This document shows positions 42,695-50,539 of a DNA stretch of 64,000 bases, in pieces. The stretch covers positions 62,001 to 126,000 of the forward strand of contig NZ_SMRU01000010.1 in assembly GCF_004354015.1 (NCBI RefSeq), given 5' to 3'. The position numbers and the translations under genes are program-made. Under the pieces are notes generated by a model. It was not told where the DNA came from. It searched no databases and saw only the letters and a list, made by a program, of their open reading frames with translations. How positions within the stretch are numbered: position 1 is the first letter of the stretch; the number at the start of each line of letters is the position of its first letter. The DNA comes from Arthrobacter terricola. GTDB taxonomy: Bacteria; Actinomycetota; Actinomycetes; Actinomycetales; Micrococcaceae.

Positions 42695-43913
42695 TGCCGG
42701 CTCCCTTCGCAGGTTCGGTGGCTACTTGTCCAGGTGGCCGGGTCTTGGTCGGCCCGGGAACGGTATTACCACCCAAAGCACCCTTGACCTTGTTGTACGC
42801 CAAGCGACCATACGCCAGGAGGCTCTGGCGAGCCGGCAGGAGTCCCCCCGGGCGGAAGATCATGATCAGCACCAAGGCCGCTCCGAAGATCAAATACTTG
42901 AATTCTGCAATCGCCGTGAACCGGAGAGGAATGTAGGCCACGAGGGAACCCCCAAGAAGCGCACCCACCTTATTTCCAGTACCCCCCATCACGACGGCGG
43001 CGACGAACAGGATGGAGGTGGCGATATCGAATTTCTGGTTGTTCACGAACCCGACCTGGCCGGCAAACAAAGCGCCGGACAAACCACCGACGGATGCGCC
43101 GATGGCAAATGCCCACACCTTGTATTTGAAGGTGGGAACGCCCATGATTTCGGCGGCGTCCTCGTCCTCGCGGATGGCGATCCATGCCCGTCCAACCCGG
43201 CTGCGCTCCAAGTTTCCGGCGGCAAGGAGCACAATGATGATCACTGACAGCGTGAACCAGTACCACGGGGTTCCGTTCGAGTTCAGGAAGATCGGCTGGC
43301 CGCTGGAGTCCGTTCCGGGTGGGTGGCCTACGTTTTGGAAGCCGACCTGGCCCTTCATCGCCGGGATGATGGTCGCGAGGATGCGCACGATCTCGCCGAA
43401 CCCAAGCGTGACGATTGCCAGGTAGTCACCGCGGAGGCGAAGGGTAGGCACACCAAGGAGTACGCCGAAGAACATCGTGATCGCCATCGCCAAAGGCAGT
43501 GTCCACAGGTAGGGAATGTGCACGTAGGGCGAGTCGGGACTCGTGAACATCGCCGCCGTATAGGAACCGAGGGCGAAGAATGCCACATACCCCAAGTCCA
43601 GGAGGCCCGCATAACCGACCACGACATTCAGGCCCACGGCAACCAATGCGTACACGGACATTTGCGCCAAGGCGATTTGCCAGTTGTTGCCGGGATCCGT
43701 GGTGATCAACGGCGGATTGAGGATCGGAAGCAAGTACGCAATGACAACCACGACGATCAGGATCAGCCATTGGATATGGCGCGGAAGCGCATTCCATTTG
43801 TCGCCGAGGCCCGGGAACCAGCCTTTGCGCTGCCGCCCTTTGGCTTCGCGGTCCGCGATATCCTGGGCCGCGGCGTCGTCCGGCATAAGTGTGGGGCCGT
43901 CTGTTGTGCTCAT
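42687..43913 (-). CDS. livM: Branched-chain amino acid ABC transporter permease LivM
   Basis: A 408-residue permease with about ten helices. Family marks are GYAGLLDLGYVAFFALGSYT, LRLRGDYLAIVTLGFGEI (the EAA-like coupling loop) and RVGRAWIAIREDEDAAEIMG. The N-terminal 45 residues are hydrophilic. The ATG at 43913 overlaps the livH stop (ATGA). Works with LivH as the membrane pore of the importer. Confidence 0.95.
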   Translation of the reverse strand: MSTTDGPTLMPDDAAAQDIADREAKGRQRKGWFPGLGDKWNALPRHIQWLILIVVVVIAYLLPILNPPLITTDPGNNWQIALAQMSVYALVAVGLNVVVGYAGLLDLGYVAFFALGSYTAAMFTSPDSPYVHIPYLWTLPLAMAITMFFGVLLGVPTLRLRGDYLAIVTLGFGEIVRILATIIPAMKGQVGFQNVGHPPGTDSSGQPIFLNSNGTPWYWFTLSVIIIVLLAAGNLERSRVGRAWIAIREDEDAAEIMGVPTFKYKVWAFAIGASVGGLSGALFAGQVGFVNNQKFDIATSILFVAAVVMGGTGNKVGALLGGSLVAYIPLRFTAIAEFKYLIFGAALVLIMIFRPGGLLPARQSLLAYGRLAYNKVKGALGGNTVPGPTKTRPPGQVATEPAKGAGNE

Positions 43914-44929
43914 GCCTTGCTCTTTCCTAGCGAGCTGCCAAGGATACCTTCGGGGCGAACGATCAAAACCAGAACCAAAACCACGAAGGCGACAACGTCC
44001 GTCCATTGCGAACTGCCCAGGAGGACCTGGCCGTAGTTTCCGATCAGTCCGATCAACAGACCGCCCAGCAAGGCGCCCCGGACGTTGCCGATGCCGCCAA
44101 GGACCGCGGCCGCGAAGGCTTTGACGCCGAGGATGAAGCCGCCGTTGTACTGCACGCCCGACGGGATTTTCATGACATAGAACAATGCCGCCGCGCCTGC
44201 GAGGATTCCCCCGATAATGAACGTGGTGACAATGATCTTTTCCTTGTTGACCCCCATTAGCGTGGCAGTGTCCGGATCCTGCGCCACTGCGCGGATTCCG
44301 CGGCCCGTGCGGGAGCGCCGGATGAACTGGTCGGTGGCGATCATCAAAATGATGGCAGCGATGACGATGACCACTTGCTGGGAATCGACAATTGTCCCGA
44401 AAACATCGAAAATCGGTATCGGCCGGAACATTGTCAAGGCCGCTTCGGGGCTGGGGCCGCGCCACCAATAAATGGTGTACTGAATGGCAAAGGAAACCCC
44501 GATGGCCGTAATCAAGAAGGCCAATCGGGGAGCTTTTCGGGTTCTCAATGGTTTGTATGCAACGCGTTCAACCACCACGGCCATCAATGCGGAAGCAATA
44601 ATTGCGACGACGAGCGCGAGGATAAGGTTTCCGACGATCGCCCAAAAGGCAAGGTGCGGTGCGGATGGCCCGAAATTGAGGGCGCTCAGCGTAAAGAACA
44701 CGCCGTAGCAACCCGTGATAAACACCTCGGAGTGGGCGAAGTTGATGAGGTTCAAAACACCGTAGACAAGCGTGTAGCCAAGGGCCACCAGGGCATAAAT
44801 TGCGCCGAAGGTGAACCCGTCAAAAGTGGAGCTCCAAAAGTTCTGGGTGAACGAGTTGACATCAAAGGTGATCCACGTGTCGTCCATAGGCACGGAATGG
44901 AGCAAGGTGGGAATTACTTCACTAATCAT
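43910..44929 (-). CDS. livH: Branched-chain amino acid ABC transporter permease LivH
   Basis: A 339-residue permease with about eight helices. It opens, after a short N-terminus, with FDGFTFGAIYALVALGYTLV and NLINFAHSEVFITG, and has RTGRGIRAVAQDPDTATLMG as coupling loop and GGLLIGLIGNYG near the end, all typical of LivH. AGGAAG stands seven bases before the ATG at 44929, better spaced than for the GTG two codons earlier. A T-tailed hairpin lies between livK and this gene. Confidence 0.95.
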   Translation of the reverse strand: MISEVIPTLLHSVPMDDTWITFDVNSFTQNFWSSTFDGFTFGAIYALVALGYTLVYGVLNLINFAHSEVFITGCYGVFFTLSALNFGPSAPHLAFWAIVGNLILALVVAIIASALMAVVVERVAYKPLRTRKAPRLAFLITAIGVSFAIQYTIYWWRGPSPEAALTMFRPIPIFDVFGTIVDSQQVVIVIAAIILMIATDQFIRRSRTGRGIRAVAQDPDTATLMGVNKEKIIVTTFIIGGILAGAAALFYVMKIPSGVQYNGGFILGVKAFAAAVLGGIGNVRGALLGGLLIGLIGNYGQVLLGSSQWTDVVAFVVLVLVLIVRPEGILGSSLGKSKA

Positions 44930-44954
44930 GGGCACTTCCTGATGTAGTCAAAAA

Positions 44955-44992
44955 AATGCTGGGGGTCCGCACGGATGCCAACCCCCAGCATT
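44955..44992 (-). terminator. Intra-operon terminator or processing hairpin between livK and livH
   Basis: AATGCTGGGGGT and ACCCCCAGCATT form a perfect 12-bp stem with a 14-base loop. On the minus strand it runs straight into TTTTTTT. It sits 16 bases past the livK stop and can limit expression of livHMGF relative to livK. Confidence 0.85.
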
Positions 44993-45008
44993 CAGACGGC
45001 CTATGTCT

Positions 45009-46238
45009 CTACTTGCCGATGACGCCGATCGGGACGATCTTGCCGTTCTCGACCTTGTAGCCGTAGACATCCGGGGTGGCCAGTTCACCGGTGGAATCCC
45101 ACTTGTAGTGCTTTGACAGTCCGTCCGCGTCGTAGGACTTTACCCAGGACAGAAGGTCGGGACGAGTCTGCTTGCCCTTGTCGATGCCGGAGAGCAGGAC
45201 AGTCACAGCGTCGTAACCTTCAATGGAGTAGGTTCCGGGCTCGGCGTTGGCCAGCTTCTTGTATTCGGACTCGAAGCTCGGGATCAACTCGCCCGGGATG
45301 CAGGGGCAGGTGAAGTAGGCGTTCGACGACGCGTCGCCTGCCTGCTTGATGAACTGGTCATCCTTCACGCCGTCAGGGCCAACGAACGATCCCGTGAATC
45401 CCTTGCCAACCAGCTGCTGGTCGAACGGTGCGGCTTCTGCGTAGTAGCCGGCGTAGTAGACGGTGTCTGCCTTCGCGTTCATGATCTTGGAGATGACGGC
45501 CGAGAAGTCCTTCTGGCCGGTGATTACCTTGTCCGAACCGACCATGGCGGAACCGAGTGCCTGGGACGTGGTGGTTCCCAGGCCGATGCCGTAGTCGGAA
45601 TCATCCTGGACCAGGTAGACCTTCTTGGCCTGCAGCTTGTCCGTGAGGAATTTGGCTGCCGCAGGTCCCTGGACGGCGTCATTGCCGAGGGCTCGGAAGA
45701 AGGTCGTCCAGCCGTTCTTGGTCAGGCTCGGGTTGGTGGCCGACGGCGTGATGTGCACCAGGCCCTTCTGCTCGAAAATATTGCCGGTCGCTTTGGACTC
45801 ACCGGAGAAGGGCAAACCCACAACGCCGATGATGTCCGGTTCGGAAACGATCTGCGTTACCGGACCCGTGGCCTTGTTCGGGTCGCCTTCAGTATCGAAC
45901 TTCTTGAATTGGACCTGGCAGCCAGGGTTGGCAGCGTTGTGCTGGTTGATGGCCAACTGGATGCCGTTGAAGATGTTGATGCCCAACTGGGCGTTGGGTC
46001 CGGTCTCGGCACCGGCATAAGCAATGGTGGTGGTTGACGGGCACGTTCCCTTGCCGTCGCCCGCGGGTAGTACAGCATCGGCGGGAACGTCGACCTTGGA
46101 AATCGAAGGAATGTTGACCCTGCTGCTGCTCCCCGAAGATTCCGTATTGCTAGGACCGGACTGGTTCGCGCAGCCAGCAACCAACATCCCGAGGGCGGCC
46201 GTCGTCGCTATCGCCGAAATGACTTTCTTCCCGTACAT
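45009..46238 (-). CDS. livK: Branched-chain amino acid ABC transporter substrate-binding lipoprotein
   Basis: A 409-residue binding protein with a lipoprotein signal: basic start MYGKKV, hydrophobic stretch and lipobox LVAGC with Cys23 as the lipidated residue. The mature part has a Ser-rich linker then a Leu/Ile/Val-binding fold: IFNGIQLAINQHNAANPG, GVVGLPFSGESKATG, VQDDSDYGIGLG and YSIEGYDAVTVLL. GGAGG precedes the ATG at 46238. First gene of livKHMGF. Its leader contains two inverted repeats. Confidence 0.94.
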   Translation of the reverse strand: MYGKKVISAIATTAALGMLVAGCANQSGPSNTESSGSSSRVNIPSISKVDVPADAVLPAGDGKGTCPSTTTIAYAGAETGPNAQLGINIFNGIQLAINQHNAANPGCQVQFKKFDTEGDPNKATGPVTQIVSEPDIIGVVGLPFSGESKATGNIFEQKGLVHITPSATNPSLTKNGWTTFFRALGNDAVQGPAAAKFLTDKLQAKKVYLVQDDSDYGIGLGTTTSQALGSAMVGSDKVITGQKDFSAVISKIMNAKADTVYYAGYYAEAAPFDQQLVGKGFTGSFVGPDGVKDDQFIKQAGDASSNAYFTCPCIPGELIPSFESEYKKLANAEPGTYSIEGYDAVTVLLSGIDKGKQTRPDLLSWVKSYDADGLSKHYKWDSTGELATPDVYGYKVENGKIVPIGVIGK

Positions 46239-46296
46239 AAATAACCTCCGCGCCGCATGTGATTCGTGGTCATTCGCCCGAAGCGGGTTTCACTTC

Positions 46297-46347
46297 GAAC
46301 ATGTTCCATGAGCGTACTACCAAATATGTGTCCCACAACACATATTT
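46297..46347. promoter_or_regulatory. Two dyads upstream of livK
   Basis: GAACATGTTC (46297-46306), a perfect palindrome, and AAATATGTG / CACATATTT (46322-46330 and 46339-46347) with an 8-base spacer. They lie 59-109 bases before the livK start, a position that fits operator or activator sites. Confidence 0.45.
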
Positions 46348-46421
46348 GCAGGTCAGGATCGTGTAACGGTCGGCTAAAGGAGGCAGGGGGAATTCACCGT
46401 GTGAACCGCAGGTAAATTTTG

Positions 46422-46495
46422 TGCCCCAGCCGGGACTCGAACCCGGACTGAGCGGATTTTAAGTCCGCTGCCTCTGCCGATTGGGCTACTGGGGC
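46422..46495 (-). tRNA. tRNA with UAA anticodon (Leu), short variable region
   Basis: 74 bases folding as a full cloverleaf: acceptor GCCCCAG / CTGGGGC, three-pair D stem GCC/GGC, anticodon stem GCGGA / TCCGC around loop CTTAAAA (anticodon TAA), variable region TCAGT, T stem CCGGG / CCCGG with loop TTCGAGT, and A as discriminator. CCA is not encoded. The anticodon reads UUA, a leucine codon, and the A discriminator fits leucine. However the usual long variable arm of bacterial leucine tRNAs is missing, so identity is by anticodon only. Confidence 0.88.
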
Positions 46496-46539
46496 GCCCG
46501 GACAATCGTAACCCAGCCTGTCCCCGGGAGTGTTGCTCG

Positions 46540-47460
46540 TCAGCCTGCGTGGAAAGGCGGGGCATAGCGGAAGGTGCCCTTCACGCCGTCGGGCCATGCT
46601 TTCAACGGCAACAACTGAAAGTGATCCCCCCACGCGGGATCGGGAGCCTCGATCCCCAGCGTCGCCGCGGGAACGTAGCCGAAGCGCGGGTAGTAAGCGG
46701 TGCTGCCAAGCAGGGCGATGCCCGGCTCCCCCGCCCGGTCGGCCCGGCGGGCCGTCTCGCGCAAGAGTGCGGATCCGATGCCGCGCCGTTGCAAGTGTGG
46801 CTGCACGCTGATGGGGCCCAGGCCCAAGAGTCCGAGCTCGCCGATCCATCCCCGCGTGCTGATGACGTGCCCTACGACGTCGCCCCCGATCTCGGCCACG
46901 ATGCTGAAGTCCGGAAGGTAGTCATCGGAGTCGAACAACTCCCGCAACAACTTCACCTCCTCGGGCGACCCTTCCACCGGCAGGCCAGTAACGGGGCTGA
47001 CCGAGAAGGCAGAGGCTGTCAATGCCAGGACGTGCTCGCGGTCGGACGGCTTTTCCGTCCGCAGCACGACGCCTTGCGCCAAGAGTTCCAGGACGGCCAT
47101 CGCGTGTCCGGACTGGTCGGCCGGAACCAGCAAATGGTCGTGGTGGAATCCCGCCAGCACATTGCAGCTGATACCGGCGGCGGTCAGCGCGGAACTCACA
47201 GCCGCGGTCAGGCCGACGGCGTCCAGTGCCGAGTGGATTTGGAGGGTGATCCAGGCCGCGACGAAATCGTACGACACGCCCAGTCTCTCGGCTTCTTCGC
47301 GATGCAGCACCACGGTCAAGCCTTCTGCCTCCCGGACGGCGGCCTCAACTTGGCCTTCCAAGGGCTTGCCGTGCGGCCACAAGGCGTACACGTAGTCGCC
47401 GTCGCGAAGCGCCGGGTGCATGGACGTGAGGAGGGTCGTCAGATCGCTTTCGCCTGCCAT
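46540..47460 (-). CDS. ACT-like domain fused to GNAT acetyltransferase
   Basis: A 306-residue two-part protein. Residues 1-130 match a family of small ACT-like proteins: MAGESDLTTLLTSMHPAL, EGLTVVLHREEAERLGV, WITLQIHSALDAVGLTAAV and AGFHHDHLLVP. Residues 135-306 are a GNAT N-acetyltransferase with GPISVQPHLQRRGIGSALLR (acetyl-CoA loop) and VALLGSTAYYPRFGY-type ending. ACT domains usually bind amino acids, so the fusion suggests an acetyltransferase under amino-acid control or with such a substrate (inference). TAAACT lies seven bases before the ATG. Confidence 0.85.
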   Translation of the reverse strand: MAGESDLTTLLTSMHPALRDGDYVYALWPHGKPLEGQVEAAVREAEGLTVVLHREEAERLGVSYDFVAAWITLQIHSALDAVGLTAAVSSALTAAGISCNVLAGFHHDHLLVPADQSGHAMAVLELLAQGVVLRTEKPSDREHVLALTASAFSVSPVTGLPVEGSPEEVKLLRELFDSDDYLPDFSIVAEIGGDVVGHVISTRGWIGELGLLGLGPISVQPHLQRRGIGSALLRETARRADRAGEPGIALLGSTAYYPRFGYVPAATLGIEAPDPAWGDHFQLLPLKAWPDGVKGTFRYAPPFHAG

Positions 47461-47467
47461 GGTGCCA

Positions 47468-47473
47468 AGTTTA
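47468..47473 (-). promoter_or_regulatory. -10 box, leaderless promoter of the ACT-GNAT gene
   Basis: TAAACT on the minus strand, seven bases before the ATG at 47460. The expected -35 position falls inside the adjacent palindrome. Confidence 0.5.
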
Positions 47474-47479
47474 GGCAGA

Positions 47480-47540
47480 GATTGTGTACACGTAACGCCC
47501 TTATGGAGAGGTTTTAAGGGCGTTATCTGTACACAAACTC
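47480..47540. repeat. Large imperfect palindrome, copy 2 of a dispersed element
   Basis: A 61-base inverted repeat between ndh and the ACT-GNAT gene. Its arms read GATTGTGTACACGTAACGCC on the plus strand and GAGTTTGTGTACAGATAACG on the minus strand, each followed by a CCTTA run and closing on a central loop. The outer GAGTTTGTGTACA and the CCCTTA step match copy 1 at 22026-22100; the inner sequence differs. Confidence 0.8.
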
Positions 47541-47608
47541 CGGGGACGACGACGGCGACCGCCCCTTCAGGGGAACGGTCGCCGTCGTCGGGACTGCTTT
47601 GGGTGGTG

Positions 47609-49048
47609 CTACTTGGCGCTGGCCGCTACCGGGTCCTTGGACTCGGCAGCCGGCGCGGGCGCCGGAGCTGCTGCCGGCTTGGGAGCCGGGGTTGCAGCGG
47701 CGACGAAGGCGCCGCGCGGGTTGTCCAGGTCCAGCAACTGGGTGGTGTCGCGACCCATGGTCATGCCCAAAAGCCAGTTGAAGATTACGCGGACCTTGCG
47801 CTCGCCCGTGGGGATGGCCAGGCCGTGGTAACCACGGTGTGCCAGCCAGGCGAGGCCGCCCTTGAGGCCGATACGGCCGAAGAGGTTGATGTTGGCAACG
47901 CCCTTCCACTCGCCGAAGCCGGCAACAGCACCGAGGTTCTTGTGCTTGTAGTCGGCCATCGGCTTGTCCCAGCGGGATGCCCACAGGTTCTTCGCGAGGC
48001 GCTTGGCCTGGCGAAGGGCGTGCTGGGCGTTGGGAACGCAGGTACCGTCCGGCAGGCCCTTGCCCGTGAGGTCCGGAACAGCGGCGATGTCGCCAGCGGC
48101 CCAGGCGTTGTCGATGATGCCTTCGTCACCGGCGATGCGCAGGTCCGGAAGGACGCGGACACGGCCGCGCGGTTCGAGCGGGAAGTCGGTGGAGCGGATC
48201 ATCGGGTTGGCCTGGACGCCCGCAGTCCACACGAGGGTGTCTGCTTCGAATTCCTGGGCAGGAGTCTTGTCCGGCAGGTTGATGAGCTTGAGGCTGCCCT
48301 CGGCGTTGTCGAGCGAGGTGTTGAGCAGGACCTCGATGCCACGGCTGCGCAGGTGTCCCACAACCCACTCGGCCTGCTGTGCGGTGACCTCGGGCATGAT
48401 GCGGCCCATGGCTTCGACGAGGACGAAGCGGACTTCTTCCTGGCGGATGCGCGCGTTGTTCTTGACGGCGGCGCGGGCCAGGTCTTCCATTTCGGTGATG
48501 CACTCGATGCCGGCAAAACCGCCGCCCACAACCACGAAGGTCAGCGCCCGGGTGCGTTCGGCAGGATCCGTCATGGTGGAGGCAACCTCGATGCGCTCCA
48601 GGACCTTGTTGCGCAGTGCCACAGCTTCTTCGATGGTCTTCAGGCCGATGCCTTCGTCCGCGAGGCCCTTGATGGGGAACGTGCGGGTGATGGCGCCCGC
48701 GGAAACCACGACGTCGAAGTACGGAACCTCGAAAGGCTCGCCCCCGTCAGCCGGAGCCACAACCGCGGTGCGGTTCTGGTGGTCGATGCTGGTGACGCGG
48801 CCCTGGATCAGCTCCGTCTGCTTGAGGTGCTGGCGGTGGGAGACAACGGCGTGGCGCGCCTCGATGTTTCCGCCGGCCACCTCGGGGAGGAAGGGCTGGT
48901 AGGTCATGTAGGGAAGCGGGTCAACGACGGTGACGATTCCGCCGGCGTTGGCGATCTTCTTCTGCAGCTTGAGGGCTACGTACAGGCCGACGTACCCGCC
49001 GCCGACAACAAGGACACGGGGACGGTCAATAAGCTCAGGCGTGGTCAT
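47609..49048 (-). CDS. ndh: NADH dehydrogenase, type II (NDH-2)
   Basis: A 479-residue single-subunit flavoenzyme that oxidises NADH and reduces menaquinone at the membrane without pumping protons. FAD-binding is by RVLVVGGGYVGLYVALKL at the N-terminus, NAD-binding by TFVVVGGGFAGIECITEM near residue 170, and NAWAAGDIAAVPDL completes the FAD site. The C-terminal 80 residues include a likely membrane-binding amphipathic part (FNWLLGMTMGRDTTQLLDL) and an Ala/Pro-rich tail. TACCCT lies six bases before the ATG at 49048. Confidence 0.94.
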   Translation of the reverse strand: MTTPELIDRPRVLVVGGGYVGLYVALKLQKKIANAGGIVTVVDPLPYMTYQPFLPEVAGGNIEARHAVVSHRQHLKQTELIQGRVTSIDHQNRTAVVAPADGGEPFEVPYFDVVVSAGAITRTFPIKGLADEGIGLKTIEEAVALRNKVLERIEVASTMTDPAERTRALTFVVVGGGFAGIECITEMEDLARAAVKNNARIRQEEVRFVLVEAMGRIMPEVTAQQAEWVVGHLRSRGIEVLLNTSLDNAEGSLKLINLPDKTPAQEFEADTLVWTAGVQANPMIRSTDFPLEPRGRVRVLPDLRIAGDEGIIDNAWAAGDIAAVPDLTGKGLPDGTCVPNAQHALRQAKRLAKNLWASRWDKPMADYKHKNLGAVAGFGEWKGVANINLFGRIGLKGGLAWLAHRGYHGLAIPTGERKVRVIFNWLLGMTMGRDTTQLLDLDNPRGAFVAAATPAPKPAAAPAPAPAAESKDPVAASAK

Positions 49049-49054
49049 ATCACT

Positions 49055-49060
49055 AGGGTA
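49055..49060 (-). promoter_or_regulatory. -10 box, leaderless promoter of ndh
   Basis: TACCCT on the minus strand, six bases (AGTGAT) before the ATG. A GTGAA-N4-TTCAC dyad lies about 10-25 bases further upstream and overlaps the expected -35. Confidence 0.5.
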
Positions 49061-49120
49061 CAGCACTTTGTGAAAATCTTCACTAGCTAATTCCCAAGTC
49101 TCACGCCAATGCCGCGAACG

Positions 49121-50539
49121 CTATTTCGGCGGACTCGGATCCACGACTTCCACCTCGCCCGATTCCGTCGCCTCCACCGGCTTCGGGGGCGCCCGATAAG
49201 CCCGCCGCAATTGGAACGTCGCACCGGCAAGGATCGCAATGAACAGGGCTCCAAAACCAACGACGACGGCGGCCGGAACCGTAGTATCCGCCTCGGACGG
49301 CGCCTTCGCCACAGGTACGGTAGGGTCGGGCAAAGGAGGTATGGAACTGCTTACTTCGGTGGTCGGCAACGGTGTGGGAGTGCTTAGGTCTCCCCGGCGA
49401 TGGACCCGGATCCAGTCCGCTATCGAGCCCAAGGGATTCGTCTGGGTCTCCGGTACGTCGGCCTTGAGCGCGGCTTCGGCGTTCAGGATGCCGAAGCCGT
49501 AAATGGGATCCCTGCCCGGAGCGCCGGCGTCCTGGGCCGTAGACACGATGCGGTTGATGACCTGCTTGGCGCTCATCGTAGGCCATTTGGAACGGATGAG
49601 GGCAGCGACTCCGGACACGATCGGCGCCGAACCGGACGTTCCCGCCCAGTCTTCGTAGCTGCCCCCGGGGAGACCGCCCACGAGTTGTTCCGATGGGGCC
49701 GAGACCCCGATGCTTATCCCTTGCGACGAGGCATCGACGCTGGCGGTACGGTTCCGGTCAAGCCCCGCGACGGTCAGGACGCCGGGAATGGTCGCTGGTG
49801 CGCCCACCTGGACGTTGCCCGCGATTCGGTTACCGGCCGCAGCGACAATCACGACGTCCTTCTGCTCGGCGTAGAGGAAGGCGGCATCCCAGCTTTGCGG
49901 CCACTCCGGCGAGGTGCTCCCCAAGGAAATATTGATGACCTTGGCGCCGTTGTCCACGGCCCAGCGCACGGCCTCGGGAATCTGTTCCTGGTCCGTCTTG
50001 CCAGCGGGATTCGGCGAACCGAGCCAGGCCGACACCGACAAAATCTGGGCTTCGGGCGCGACGCCGACAATGCCGTCGGGCCCGATGGAGCCGGCTGCGG
50101 GAGAAGGCGATGCCGGAGCGCCTGACGGGCTCGGCGGAGTGTGCCCGCGCCCGGCCAGGAGCGTGGCAACGAGTGTCCCGTGCTCGGGCTTGGAACCGAT
50201 ACTCTTCTGCCCGTCCGGGCTGCCGGCCCCTGACGCGTCGGTTCCGCCGACTACTGCGCCTTTGAGGTCCGGATGCTGGCCGTCCACGCCGCTGTCGATG
50301 ATGGCGACTTTCACGCCCGCGCCCTTGGACACTTGCCAGGCAGCGGAGATGCCGTATTCGTTGAGCCAGTATTCCTTGTCCCGCCAGGAGTCGGCGAATG
50401 CGGACGGCGCGAAGATCAACCCCCCGGCCAGGCTCCCTCCGGCCAGGACCGCAGCCAGCGCAGCCGCGGCCGCCCGGAAACGCCGACGAGGGCAGCTCCG
50501 TGGCTGGTGACGGTTGCCGCGCTGGAGTCCGCGGGCCAT
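49121..50539 (-). CDS. Membrane-anchored subtilisin-like serine protease (S8)
   Basis: A 472-residue protein. After a basic start and signal peptide (about residues 22-49, cleavage near SAFADS), the protease domain carries Asp82 (AIIDSGVDG), His120 (EHGTLVA) and Ser302 (GTSGSAP). A proline/serine-rich insertion follows the His (about residues 131-150). A Pro/Thr-rich linker leads to a C-terminal helix (about 425-445) and an acidic tail. The topology is that of mycosins, but no type VII secretion genes are near. Start ATG 50539 overlaps the ppx stop (TGATG). Confidence 0.92.
   Translation of the reverse strand: MARGLQRGNRHQPRSCPRRRFRAAAAALAAVLAGGSLAGGLIFAPSAFADSWRDKEYWLNEYGISAAWQVSKGAGVKVAIIDSGVDGQHPDLKGAVVGGTDASGAGSPDGQKSIGSKPEHGTLVATLLAGRGHTPPSPSGAPASPSPAAGSIGPDGIVGVAPEAQILSVSAWLGSPNPAGKTDQEQIPEAVRWAVDNGAKVINISLGSTSPEWPQSWDAAFLYAEQKDVVIVAAAGNRIAGNVQVGAPATIPGVLTVAGLDRNRTASVDASSQGISIGVSAPSEQLVGGLPGGSYEDWAGTSGSAPIVSGVAALIRSKWPTMSAKQVINRIVSTAQDAGAPGRDPIYGFGILNAEAALKADVPETQTNPLGSIADWIRVHRRGDLSTPTPLPTTEVSSSIPPLPDPTVPVAKAPSEADTTVPAAVVVGFGALFIAILAGATFQLRRAYRAPPKPVEATESGEVEVVDPSPPK

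Noticed and set aside
46297..46306. GAACATGTTC as an SOS (LexA) box.
   Set aside because: Actinobacterial SOS boxes have GAAC and GTTC four bases apart; here they are two apart, and livK is not a damage gene.
49121..50539. Subtilase as a type VII secretion mycosin.
   Set aside because: Topology is similar, but none of the EccB/C/D/E or WXG100 genes are nearby. I call it only an S8 protease.
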